NCBI RefSeq assembly: GCF_024323335.1
Contig: NC_066585.1
Coordinates: 533,720,082-533,784,081 of the forward strand
Direction: 5' to 3'
DNA length: 64,000 nt
Source: Lathyrus oleraceus
Lineage: Eukaryota; Streptophyta; Magnoliopsida; Fabales; Fabaceae
Shown piece after piece: positions 33,304 through 45,300 of this stretch. Below the pieces are notes generated by a model. The model saw only the letters and a program-made list of their open reading frames with translations. It did not search any database and was not told the origin of the DNA. The position numbers were made by a program, and so were the translations under genes. Each line of letters opens with the position of its first letter. Position 1 is the stretch's first letter.

Positions 33304-35087
33304 TGATAACACGAAATTATATCGCTTTTTAAGACTTAATTCAATTAAATTATTTTATCATTTACACTAATTTATCCCATTTTATCAGATATTATGCAGT
33401 ATTTCTCTTCTATTTATATCAGGTACCCATTTTGAAGCAAAAGTGAAAAAGGGAAGAAAAGGAGGTGTAAAAAGCAACAAAAAGGAGAGAAAAGGAACCA
33501 AAGGCCAAAGCCCAGCCCAAAGCGCACAAGTCACCAATGCTGTGCCTGTGACGGACGTCACAGGACGCGTGACGAGCGTCACGCGAAGGAGCCTTGTGAC
33601 GGACGTCACACATAGCGTGACGAGCGTCACGCAACCCCACTACCTTTGTGGCGCAAGTATCGCCCTCAGAAGGACTTGAAGAATAACGTTAAGGAATTGG
33701 TCTCCTATATGCACGCCGTGGATATAGCCACGCTGAAGAAGGAGAGAAACGGAATGCTGCTACCAAGGCTATTATAAATAGCCGTCTCACAAACCAAAAG
33801 TTACACAGTTTTTGCACGCTCAGTTTTGCGGAAGCTCTGCCAAATTTATTTTTTTCACGCCTTTGCTTATTTTTCTTCCTTTCCAGCATCGTCCATTTTA
33901 TTTATTTTATTTTGCAAGCTTTGTTTTCTTTTCCCTTGCAATTTATTTTCCCCCGTTCTTAGCTTTTAGATATTTTTCGCGTAGTAGTTTCTACACCGGA
34001 AACTACTGGGCAACTTTATACCGGATTTAACCTTACGTTATATTCGAGTTTTTTTTATTTCCTCGATTTAATTTACTGTTTAATTGAAGAATCGAAGAAC
34101 AAATCCTACCGGCTTGTGGTGGAGTGTTCAAGACCATTGTATTACGCATTCAGGTTCTTTAATTGTTATTTAATTTTTATGCTTTATTCTATTGTTTATT
34201 TGCATTGCCTGCCTGAAATGAGTCTGTGTATGCATGATATTAATTATTATTTAGTAAGCATGTCTGGCTAATTTGCCTAGGTATCGGTATGTAAAGTAAG
34301 CAGAAAGAGGGATCAAAACTAAGTCGGTCTATTCAAACTTAAAATTAGAATCAATCTTTTTACGGTCTTAACTTACAGGTTTAATAACAAGATTTTTTAC
34401 AAAGGTAAAAGACATAAAGAAGTTGAAACCAACAGAGCGAGAGTTTGAGGTTTTAACTGGACAGTGTAAGTTAGTCATTAAATCTATCTCAGGGCGAGAG
34501 CAAGTTTTAGAATTAATTAAATTCTGACCTTTTTCCAAAAAGTATTTTTAAAGGTTGAATGTGAGGACGAGAGTTAAGCATTTAGATTTAATTGTATAAC
34601 CTAAGTCAACAGAGCGAAAGTTTGAGATAAGGGTGTTTAAAACGGTCAGTATTTTCTTAAAAAGAGTTTCTGCAACTTTATTGTTTTCAAAATATGATTT
34701 TTGACTTAATTATAAGTGACAGCAACATTAACATAAGATCATGGTTTCTTCAACAGAGCGAGAGTTTGAGATAAAACCTTTAACCAATAAAGTTAGTCGA
34801 AACGATTTATTTTAAAACCGAGAGACCGACAAGGAATTGATTCCCTAGTTTTGACGAACCACATACCGATATCCGTTTTATTAATATTTAATCTAGATAT
34901 TAGTTTAGCTCTTAGCTCCCTTTTCCCCAAACAATCAAACATTTTCACCTTAGATTTACGTAGTAACCTTAGATAACGGTACATCGATTCATAAGTCCCT
35001 GTGGGATCGATATCTTTTAAAACTACGCGATAGAACTGTGCACTTGCAGTTTGTATCCCATTCTCGACTCGCACAGTCGAGCGATCA
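33304..35087 (+). repeat. 3' LTR of the young Athila element
   Basis: It is 1784 bp long and nearly identical to 21457-23237. It carries the same four-palindrome array (33548-33631) and TATA box (33773-33780), ends GCGATCA and is followed by the ATAGT duplication (35088-35092). Confidence 0.97.
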
Positions 35088-35092
35088 ATAGT

Positions 35093-36590
35093 TCCTATCC
35101 ATGCAACCCCTATAAGGAAGGCCAGAACATCTTCTTCAAGAAAAGGAAAGCCTTCTAAACTAAGTACCTTTTCCTCTCCATCCATGACTTCTAAAAATGT
35201 AAAAATGCTTGAACCCTCTAATGCTGTAAAGAAATCCCATTATATGACTAGTCTGTATCTTGATCCCATTAGTGTTAAACCTAATGTTGGTGTTTCTAAA
35301 GATTGTCCTGGTGTGCCAAATGTTATGGAAGATGTCAAAGCCTCTGAAACCACTAATAGACCTAGGTCTGTTACTACTTTGATTAAATCCAGCATGATCA
35401 TTGCGGACAGAGACGACGTAGACAAGAATATTTGTGTGCCGATCTCTCAAGTGTTGGGTATTGACCCCAAGACTAATGTCGTGTCGGATGTCTCCACATC
35501 CTTGGCCCAACCTGATAACACTACTGAAATACCCCTGTATAAATCTAATGTGAATGTATCTACTTTGTCTCCTGAAAAATCAAAAGACAAAGAAGGGTCT
35601 GAAGGGAAGACTGGTGATGTGGATGACAAAGATGAAAACTCTACTGAGAAAAATGATCAATCCATTGACATAGTAAATATAGAGGATCTGGACTCTGATG
35701 ATGTACCCATCGGTCAAAGACTAGATCCAAGAATAACTAAAAGATTGAAGAACAAAAAAGGTCAAGCTATTGAATCCTCCAACGCGCCCTCCAAATCTCT
35801 CAGGAAAAGAGCTAGTGTTGGTCTTACAAAAAGATGGAGCAAGGTTGTTACTCATGTTTCTAAGAAGAAATCCCTTAAAAGGAAGGAAGTTCCTTCTGAG
35901 TCTAGTGTGTTTGACCATGATGTCAAACATAATGTTCAGGACATTGTTTCTACTGCCAGAAAGCAAGCATCTGGGAAGAAGATTCCAGCAAATATCCCTG
36001 AAGTTCCAATTGACAACATTTCCTTTCACTCTGTGGAGAATGTTGAAAAATGAAAGGGAACTGGGCAAATATGCTTTTGAATGCAAAGAGGTGATGAGTC
36101 TGATTCAAGAAGCTGGATTAATGAAAATTGTATCTGGATTTGGAAAGTGTTATGAAATACTTGTTAAAGAATATATTAGGAACATCTCTATGGAATATGA
36201 CAACAATACGAGCAAGGAGTTTAGAAAATTGTATGTCACAGGAAGATGTGTGGATCGTTATCCTAAAATAACCAATAGGTTTTTGGGCAGAAATGAAGAA
36301 GAACAAACTGAAATAAAAGTCTTTGATAATGTTATCTATAGAGAGATTGTTGTTAAACAAGTAAAGGAATAGCAAAGGAAAGGGAAGTTATTCGCAAGTG
36401 CCTTGAGTGTGAAGTATGTTGTACTTCACATAATTAGAGCTACTAATTGGGTTCTAACTAATCACACTTCCAACATTGCTACAGGACTAGGTAAGTTTAT
36501 TTATTATAGGGACCAAGTCAAGTTTTGACTTTGGATCCTATGTCTTTGATCAAACTATGAAGCATGTTGTCTCTTATGTTGTGAAGATGC
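35093..36590 (+). pseudogene. Envelope-like ORF of the Sirevirus, central piece
   Basis: The frame continues from 21456 across the Athila insertion and stays open to 36052. It encodes a Lys/Ser/Asp-rich, low-complexity region with VDDKDENSTEKNDQ, then DLDSDDVPIGQRLDPRI, and many basic patches (KKKSLKRKE). After a stop the reading shifts frame near 36040 and continues as ERELGKYAFECKEVMSLIQEAGL and KEFRKLYVTGRCVDRY to a stop at 36372. Weaker remnants follow up to the Ogre-type insertion at 36591. I recognise this as the group called 'envelope-like' in legume Sirevirus annotations. No clear signal peptide or fusion peptide is visible, so the name is only conventional. Confidence 0.75.
36586..36590. 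repeat. Target-site duplication GATGC (left copy)
   Basis: GATGC precedes TGTAACACC (36591), and an identical GATGC (41589-41593) follows the terminal GCGACA of the insertion. This defines both ends exactly. Confidence 0.95.
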
Positions 36591-37999
36591 TGTAACACCT
36601 CAAAATTTGCCCTCCTCTCTTGGGACTAGCATTGTCATTGTACATATCATTTTTGGGTCATTAGGCATTGCATATTGCATATCATGTGGTTACACTGTGC
36701 AAGCTATCCTCTCAAGTCTTGATCAGGAGATGAGGAAGTCAAAGTGCAAGCCTAGGGTTTATTGACTGATCACTGGCCATCTGAGGATTGGGCAGTTCAA
36801 ATTAGGGTTTTGTGATTCTTAATGGATGTTGGTCTTCATCTTGATTGCAATGATACATCATCATCATCATGGTTTGATGTCATCAGAAGATTGAAGAGGA
36901 TCCCTTGAGATTAAGGTTTTGACCACTGGTCAACCCTAATCAGTTGTATTGGGTCAGTCAGGGCATGATCAGGAGATGAGGTTTGTGATGGTTATGGGGT
37001 TCATTTTGTGATTATATGGTGCTTATTGAGGCTAGGGTGTCACCCTTGAGCCATTTCAGTTGGAGATTGGTGCTTAAATTGATCTATGCATTGCCAAATT
37101 CATCTGTTAGTTGAAAAGTCAACTGTGGTCAACTGTACATAATCTGATGGATTTGGAGGTGAAAATGAGTTGAAGACACTTCATTCATGTTGGAACAAGT
37201 GTTAAATGACATCTCAAAACTTAAAAATGAAGAAAATCAAGTCAGGACAAAAACTGCCAAAAATAGAAAGTGACCTGTAACTGAAGTTTCCAAAAATGGA
37301 AAGTTTTGGACCTCAAAGCCACGTGTCCAAGGAAACTTCAAATGAAAATTTGTTCAACATGAAAGTTGTAGATCTTGTTCTCACCTTTCCAAAAAGTCCA
37401 AGAACTTGAAAATCCAATGTATGGTTGGAAAGTTATGGCTCAGTGAAATTCAAAAATGACCCGTAATCAGGAGGCCATAATTTCCACATGCTTTGTCCAA
37501 ATTGCAAGTTCTTTATATGCACAAACTCCATTTGACATGTACTTTGAGGGTGCATAATTGGATTTTCCCAAAAGTGGTCAAGGCAAAAAGTCACTTTTCA
37601 ACTGGACAGCTGAATTGGACCAGGGGCAAAATTGTCCAACTCTCAAAATAATTGGAATTTTTGAATGGGACTTTTTTCTACACCTCATAAATGGAATTTA
37701 GAGTGTGGTGGAATCATCATTTCATGCATAGGCCTTGTAAATTGAGATTTGGCTTGAAAAGTGGAATGGTTAAAAATGGACAAATGCATCCACATGGTGA
37801 TTTTGAGATTTACACAACCAATGGGCATGAGGAAAGTTTCTACAGCTCACATGTGATAATTGAAAGGTGTATGTGCTGTCAAAACAGGTGGCATGAGCTG
37901 TCATAGTGGAATTACATTTTTGCCCTTTCTTACAAATTACCATTTACACTAACAATGCTTTTGGCTAATTAAGTGGATTAAGGGATAATTAAGCTCATG

Positions 38000-38007
38000 T
38001 ATATAAA
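38000..38007 (+). promoter_or_regulatory. TATA box of the Ogre-type LTR
   Basis: TATATAAA is followed by an ACACTCTC/AACAGAAAAAC-type leader, which fits a transcription start about 30 bp downstream. Confidence 0.55.
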
Positions 38008-41000
38008 CTTAAACACTCTCTAATCATAACAGAAAAACACATTTCCCCAAATTGGATCTCAAAACCTCTCACATTCATCAAAATCTCAAGAACACTCCAA
38101 ATGCAAAACTTCATCAATCTTCCTCAATCTTGAACCAAATCTCGAAATTCCTTTTGATTTGAACTCCAATCATCATCAACACCAACTGTTTTTGGAGATT
38201 GAAGAGAAAGGAGCCTTGAATCGCGACTGTTCCAAGAAGCTCCATCCATGGTGAAATCGGATTTTGAGCGATAGAAGCCAAGGCACGTGGATTTGGATGC
38301 ATCAATCATCTTCACTATAGCTTTTCTTCATCTGTTTTCATGATTTGAAGCTCGAAGCTCGCGGATTACTTGCCGTCATCGAAATAAGGTGCGGATCCGA
38401 GTCTCATTATTTCTTGAATTGAGATGTGGTTTTTGTAGTTCATTCATTGCTGAGCGTGCTGCAATTTGTAGTTTTCGATTTGGTTGATTGTAGAAGGAGA
38501 TATAGTGATTTTTAGTTTTGAATGTGAAACTTTAAACGATCGATCCGGTTCATACAGTTCGATTTAGGTTGATTAGGTTATATATTCATGATCTATGCGT
38601 CGAGACCTTTCCAATGGTTATTAATTTGTTAAATTTGGTGATGAAATGAGCAAAATCGAAATTGGAAGGTGATGATGAATGTGTAGACCGCGCGAGAGAG
38701 ATGATGAGTTCTGGACTTTTTTTTCCAGCTTGATCCTTTGAGTCGTTTGAAAATTTGTGTAGCATGTTTCCCGCGGCCACTGTGTTGTAATTACAGTAAT
38801 TGCCATTACTAATTCCATTAATTAATTTAACTAATTCATATAATTTCTAAAAAAATTATAAACACATTAAAAAATTCATAAAAAATTGTAGAAAATTCAT
38901 AAAAATGTGAGGATTTTTTCTATGACTTCCTTGACTTGTGTAGAATTGTTTTGACCTATTGGTCAAAGTTGTGCTTGGTGTAAATAGTATTTGCCCTAGG
39001 GTTTTCTCACACATGTCCATTTTTGCTACCTTTGACTAATTCCATTGTGAAATGCACATAGTGTTAAATAAATTCTTGAAAATTTTTGTGATGAATGTTG
39101 ACTGGATGAGGTTTATTTCCATGTAAATTTCATGCATTTTTGATACCTGATCATGGAGATATGAATTATTGAACTTAGGTGTGACAATGTGTGTCACACC
39201 TCTTGATGTCAAGTTGCTGGAATTATTTGAGTGACCTATACATGTTGGAATTGATTGAAATTTTGCATGATGCTTAGTTAACATGTTAGGAAGCTATGAG
39301 AATTTTTGTGGAATTTTACATTGCATTTTCAATTTGATCATGATTTTTCATTTCTGGTGGTCATTTGTGCAAGCTTGTATGACATATGTTGGTAGATTGA
39401 TTGGGAAATGCTCATATGGTATTGTATAATCATGAAATTTGGTATGAATGTTCTAGACACATTGTGTGACATCCCTGTTTTGGTCTCATCCATTTCTTTT
39501 TTGTTTTCATTGAGTTATGAATTTTTGAAGTGGAAGCATGTATTGATGTTGTGATTTGGAGCCTATAATTGTGTCTGTTTTTGTTGATTTTCATTGACAT
39601 GGTTCCATTTGCCCAATTAAGCTCAAATTTGGTGTGCCATACCTGGATTAGCCCCTGTTTAGGTGTAATTTATTTGAGAATTTTTGGAAGTGTTTTGGTG
39701 TGGATTTGAATGCAATAGTTCTGTTTGCATGTTTGATGTTTCATTTGAACTAGTTTGCCTTATTTTGTGCATAACATGAGCATGATGAATGATATAAACA
39801 TGAGGCCAATGATGTTTGCTCTTGTTTGACTTTAATTTGAGATTGGTTGGTGAATACCTTGCTGTTTAGGAATTTTTCTTGCCTTTGGACCCTAGGCTTA
39901 GCCTAGTGGTCTTGTTGCTAATATTTGCTTGATTTTTCAGGATCAAAAGCATAATGCACATGGAGAATGAATCAAGTTAAATTTAATTGATGTTGTTTGA
40001 TGTTTGTACACTAACATAACATTGTTTTGTAGGTTGTGAAGTTTGGGAGTGAGCTTTGAGCTTGCTTTATTGTGCATTGCTTTGTATAGTTTGATTGATT
40101 GAACACTTGCTGTTTGGTTTTGTCTGTCTGAGTACTAACTGTGTTTGATTGTTTCCAGGTACTTTAGTTGCTCAGTTCCTTGTGAACTTTTGCTTTGCGT
40201 TGCTTAAGCAACTTGCATTGAGGTAGGTCCTCTTGACTTCATGTAGTTTGGAGACCCGGCTGTTACCGGGCCGGGCAAATAAATGTCTGAAGTCCTCCTT
40301 AAGAGGCAATGATTGTGGTTGTTTATTTTTAAGCCCAAGCAGGTGAAAGTCCTTTAAATAAGGCAATTGGTGGAAGGTAGGGGTATGCAGCCTACCCCCC
40401 ACTCTTCAGTTGAGTCTTCTCCTTGCTCCCATTACATGGTTGAAGCATTGAGATCCTAACCCAAGATCCCGTGCAGTGCACATTGAGTCAGAGTCTCTGA
40501 GTATAGAAGGGTTCCCCTATTCTGGACCCATGCTCATTTGTCAGATGCTCTCCCTGGTTAGGGATAAGAGCTGTGAGGTCTGATCCTCACTTCATCCTTT
40601 CATCTGCTTCACCTTAGCCTCGTAATGGCAAGGTTAAGAGCAAACCCAGCCCGTACAGACGACTCGCTTCGGCAGTCAAACCTATTGTGTGAGCCACTTG
40701 TTTGGTTATAGTGCGTGCTGTGTGGATATTTGTTTGAGATGCTTGTTCTCATTTGATGTATGCTTGAATTATGCTGTATGCTTGTGTGCTGGCTTCTTTC
40801 CTGGATAGGAGTAGTTTGCTTATGCAAGTAGGATAGAAAACCGAACTTAGGGTAAACGATGCATGACAACACTAGGCTCGAGTCCAGCTCCCTAGTAGTG
40901 TGTCTTTCCCCGGTTTCTGGTTAGCAATTCAGTCCCTTTCAGGGGAACTACATCGCCCTGATCCTTGTTCCAGACGAGGTATGTAGGCAGGTGGTCGTGC

Positions 41001-41065
41001 GAGACCACTCCGGGCAACCTTTTTCTTTTTTGCGTGCGTTTACTTGTTATCTGATTGTGTGCTTG

Positions 41066-41201
41066 GGTTCGGATGCCGACGTAAGCCCAGGATTGGCTGT
41101 CGGGCTCCACGTTTGCCGTTTTGAGTGTGTTTTGGTTCGGATGCCGACGTAAGTCCAGTGATTGGCTGTCGGGCTCCATGTTTGCCACTCTTGCTTGTTT
41201 G
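41066..41201 (+). repeat. 68-bp tandem duplication within the Ogre-type LTR
   Basis: GGTTCGGATGCCGACGTAAG opens both copies (41066 and 41134), and each continues with a GATTGGCTGTCGGGCTCCA block. A related pair (TTGTTCCAGAC...ATGTAGGCA) flanks the duplication at about 40963 and 41254. Confidence 0.85.
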
Positions 41202-41593
41202 TGTTGTTTTGTGTTGTTTGGCGTGCGTAAGCCGAACTACAGTGGCTCTGATTCTTGTTCCAGACAAGATATGTAGGCATAAGGTGCGATACCTTATCGA
41301 GCCCGTTTCTCCTAACCCCACCTGCGTTCCCTGTGTGTGTGTGTGATGTTTAGCAACCTTTTCTTTTCTTAGAACGTGGATCCCTAGGAGTACCTAGGAC
41401 GTGAGGGGTGCTAATACCTTCCCCTCGCGTAACCGACTCCCTTACCCTTTCTCTCTGGTCGCGAGACCATGTCTTTCCAGGTTTTTCTGAGCGTTTCCTT
41501 TCCCTATCTTGGGATAAATAACGTTTAGTGGCGGCTCTGTGTGTTTTTATTTTTAGGCTCGCCGGTTGATTTTTCGCAGGACGCGACAGATGC

Positions 41594-41993
41594 CAATAAC
41601 TTTTTTCTCATTGATTTGTGGTGTTATTCTAAGTCAACGCCCAAGTATCTTAATCAGTTCTAATAGTATCTGCAAAAGGGACTATCCTCTCTCATTACAT
41701 TATAGGTTGTTCACTGGGAAACATGTTCCAGACATTGTCATGACATCTGGACAGACATCTTCCAGCCCTAATAATAGAACAGACATCCTTGTTGAGCTAA
41801 AAGATACCTGTAAGACCTTGGATGAAACTATAAAAAATTGTACTTAGAGGAAAAGAAAGATTGAAATGTTGATAAAGGTCTTGTCTAAAGAAGAATGAAG
41901 TTTGAAAGGTGATGGAACAAATGAAGAAGAGGAAAATGAAGAAGGTTCTGATGTAAGTGATTATGAAGACACTACCAGTAGTGATGAGGACTG
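41594..41993 (+). pseudogene. Envelope-like ORF of the Sirevirus, 3' piece
   Basis: Directly after the GATGC duplication the coding sequence resumes (FFSLICGVILSQRPSILIS ... GKHVPDIVMTSGQTSS). A stop at 41845-41847 interrupts it, then comes an acidic tail (about 41900-41993) ending TGA. It completes the C-terminal part of the third ORF of the Sirevirus. Confidence 0.7.
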
Positions 41994-42300
41994 AAGCACT
42001 CTAGTTCTTTTGTGTGTTGTTTGTTCTTCTATTTTTTGTGCTCTTGGTTATGTTTGGTTTGTAAAATCTATTTTGACTGTTCTATTAACTCTGATGTTTG
42101 GTTATTTTTGTCAACTTTATGGCTAAAAAAGGGAGAGTAGATAGTTATGTGATGGTGATTGATTGTTCTGATTATTAATATGATTAGTTCTTTGTAGTCG
42201 TTATCCTTCTAACCCTCTGTGGGGAGTATGTATTGAGGGATAGTAACTCTTGGGGTAGCTCTGCCCTTAGATCTGTTACTTATGGGGAGCATTTTTTTTG
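41994..42300 (+). other. Sirevirus 3' non-coding end with purine tract
   Basis: This T-rich untranslated sequence contains a purine tract AAAAAAGGGAGAG (about 42125-42136). The LTR that should follow is not identifiable. At about 42305 the sequence changes to antisense copia coding DNA, so the element was truncated there. Confidence 0.55.
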
Positions 42301-42304
42301 TGTG

Positions 42305-45300
42305 TGTTGTTATGAGTGGGTCTTGATCCTTTAGATAGATCAGTAAGCTCCCAAGTATGGTTTGACATTATTGAATCTACTTCGTTTTGGATAGAATCCT
42401 TCCCAAAGGAGGTGTCCGTTGAAGATATTGCTTACTTATAAGTCTTAGAATCATCTGTTGGTATAGGCCCTAGAGGCCAATATTTTTGGTACTTGTATCG
42501 AATTATTTATTAATAATAAAAAAGGCTTTTTTCTTTATTATGTTTGTTTAATAAAGTCCCTGGAATAGCTAGTCCGTTTAATGTGTCAAGTGTGACTTAA
42601 TCATGAGATCCCATTAACATAAGGACATTATTCTTAAAGTATATATAGTCAAGCTTTTTTGTGAAGTGGGATAACATTAAAGCATTAAGACTATTGTGTA
42701 TATAGACTGATGATCACATCTCATGGATCATGGATAAGGAGTTATCAAGTCTTAAACATATGTATGAATATTAGGAGTAATATTTATATTAGATTGGTCC
42801 GCTATCAGAATACTATATAGAATGTTATGCAAAGTGTCATAAGTTATTCTCATGATGATATTGGTGTATACCATCCTTTGACATGAAACCACTATGGACC
42901 CTAGATATAGAGTCGAGTGCTTTATTACTGATCAAACATTGTCCGTAACTGGATGATCAAAAAGGCAGTTGATGGGTACTCCACGAAGCATGTTGAGGGA
43001 CATGAGTGACCTAGATGGAATTTTCCCATCCTGCGTAACAGGATAAATGTCTAAGGGTCCAATATTGAACTGGACAAGGATGACACGGTCTATGCCTTGT
43101 GTTCAATATAGACATAAGGACAAAAGGGCAATTATACACATAAGTATTACCACAAAAAGGGATTTGTCATATCACATGACATTTTTGTGCCTTGGGTAGC
43201 AGTGATGTGTTGCTAGATACCGCTCACTATTTATTATGTTAAATATGTGATTTAATACAATTATCAATATCGCGAAAACCTACAGGGTCACACACAAAAG
43301 GATGGATTGATGAGAGATAAAGTAAATAAGGAACACCGTAAGATACAGTGCACTTAAGTGAATCGTGGAACATCGTAAGGTACAATGTACTTAAGTAGAA
43401 TATGAAATGTGGTAAGATACCACGCGATTAAGTGATTTTTTGGTATACCATAAGATATGGGTCACATACACTTAAGTGGGCTTTTTAGCTTGCAGCCCAC
43501 ACAAGTGGTTCTATAAATATAACCTTTGTGCATAAGTATTTCATTAGATGAAATTTTGTTTCTTTCTCTCTCTCACTCAAAGCCTACATTAGTAGCAGTT
43601 AGCACTGAGACTGAAGGAATTCGTTCGTGTGGACTGAGTAGAGACGTTGTCACCATTCAACGTTCGTGATCACTCCTTAGATCTGCATCAAAGGTTTCAA
43701 TCTCCACAAGAGGTAACGACTTTTATCACTAATCATGCTCATTCGTAAGGATCACTAAAGGAGAAACTTTTAATTTCTTTTGCATTTTAGATCGCCATTC
43801 TCCTTCATCTTCTTCCACTTGAAGAATAATAGGAATCTTACGAACAAAATTCTAACTATTTTCTTTACTTGCCTTCCAGACTCTCTTGCTTCTCCTAAGC
43901 TTAGGTTGTGTTTCAACAATTTGTGGAGAACCTTCTTCACGAGGTTCTTCATTTGTGGGAATCTTATATTCCTTATGATTCATGATAAGGTTCTTAAAGA
44001 ATTCCACATCTTGGGATTCAATAATTATATTAGGCTCTAAATTCAAAAGTCTATATGCTTTATTGTTAGGTGCATAACCTCCAAAAGCATATTTGATCCC
44101 TCGAGGACTCGACTTATCCCTTTTTGGATCAATGTTCTTATAATAATCAACACACACCCACACTATAAAATAGGTGATACTTGGTGCTCTGTCTTTCCAT
44201 ACCTCATATTGAGTAATACTGGTTTTCTTTAAAGGAGTTATATTCACTATATGACAGGCAGATAACAAAAATTCACACCATAAATTAAATGACAATTCAG
44301 AACTATTAATATGGCATTTATCATCTCTTGATAAGTCCAATTATTTATTTTGAATAAATAATTTTGTTGTGGTGTACAAAGTGCAGAACATTCAGGTATA
44401 TTATCATACTTTTTAGAATATGCATCAAATTTAATATAAAAGTATTTACAATCCCTATCACTCCTAAGGACTTTAATACTTATACTTAATTGATTTTCTA
44501 CGTCTGATTTAAAAAAAAAATTAATGCATTAAAAGCATCATCTTTATTCTTTAAAAGATATATAAGTGTGAATCTAGAGTAATCATCAATAAAAGTAATG
44601 AAATACTTATTTCCTCCACTGGTTAACATGTTATTAAATTCAGAAAAATTTGAATGCACAAAATCAAGCAAGTTGGTCTTTCTTTCTACACTATGGAAAG
44701 GTTTCTTAATTATCTTTGATTTAACAAATCTTTCATATTTTTCAAATTTATTATTATCACATGAAATTAAACCAGATCTAATTAATATTTTCATAGTGCT
44801 AATACCAATATGGGTTAATCTACTATGCCATAAAGAAACAGATTCAATCATATAAGCATAAACAAAACATTATTGATAATATTCTCAGTAGTACAAAGCT
44901 TAACCATTCCCTCAACATAAATACGCTGTTAAGGATCAAGATTAACTTGCCTGATTCATAAATACCTGATTTTCCTAAAAGATCCCCACTAACAAGGTTC
45001 AGATTCATGTCAGGAACATGAAGTACATTTCCAAGAGAAACTTTGTTTCCAAAAGTGAAGTTGAGTTCTAAGGTTCTCATTCCAACGACCCTTGATCGTC
45101 CTTCATTTCCCATTTGAATCTCTTGTCCATCGGTGACTTCAAAATAGATTTTGAATGTTGTTTTGTCATAGGAAACATGGACAGTAGCACAAGTATCATA
45201 TCATCATCCTTGTACCTTGTCTTTGATCATCATAATTTCTCTCACAATAAAAATTATGTTATCATTTGCTTGAACAATATTTGCCTCATTCTTGGACTTG

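Larger units (their letters stand above)
21457..35087 (+). mobile_element. Young full-length Athila-type Ty3/gypsy retrotransposon (13.6 kb)
   Basis: Everything expected is present: 1781-bp and 1784-bp LTRs (TG...CA ends), ATAGT target duplications, a perfect tRNA-Asp primer site, gag-pol, two further ORFs and a polypurine tract. The LTRs differ by one substitution and three single-base homopolymer differences. Pol carries two, and the last ORF one, single-base frameshift, each in a short homopolymer. The order gag-protease-RT-RNase H-integrase is Ty3/gypsy. The tRNA-Asp primer and the extra ORFs after pol place it with Athila. The element lies in, and in the same orientation as, the envelope-like ORF of a Sirevirus. 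Confidence 0.95.
36591..41588 (+). repeat. Ogre-type solo LTR (about 5 kb)
   Basis: A 4998-bp insertion with TG...CA ends and perfect 5-bp target duplications contains no gag-pol, primer site or purine tract, so it is a solo LTR left by LTR-LTR recombination. The start TGTAACACC, the exceptional length and the end region (CCCCTCGCGTAACCGACTCC, GTGGCGGCTCTG, TTTTTCGCAGGACGCGACA) fit legume Ogre LTRs as I know them. A TATA box TATATAAA at 38000-38007 implies a roughly 1.4-kb U3 and 3.5-kb R-U5. A 68-bp tandem duplication lies at 41066-41201. The assignment to Ogre is from memory of the family; the solo-LTR status is from sequence. Confidence 0.85.
19748..42300 (+). mobile_element. Truncated Sirevirus (SIRE-type copia), interrupted by two later insertions
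   Basis: The element starts abruptly inside reverse transcriptase and runs through RNase H (to about 21104), a third envelope-like ORF (from 21335) and a 3' untranslated region with a purine tract (42125-42136). It ends without an LTR at about 42300. Two younger insertions sit in the third ORF: the Athila at 21457-35087 and the Ogre-type solo LTR at 36591-41588. Subtracting them leaves about 3.9 kb. A third ORF downstream of pol is a known hallmark of Sireviruses. Both LTRs and the gag-integrase half are missing. Confidence 0.75.

Noticed and set aside
40172..41346. Several short open frames in the GC-richer part of the Ogre-type LTR
   Set aside because: They lie on both strands within a defined solo LTR and include the 68-bp tandem repeat. 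No protein family is recognisable.
43335..43480. Evenly spaced repeats (ACTTAAGTG units) suggestive of a CRISPR-like array
   Set aside because: Units are unequal and diverged, and are part of a plant LTR. There are no cas genes and this is a eukaryotic genome.
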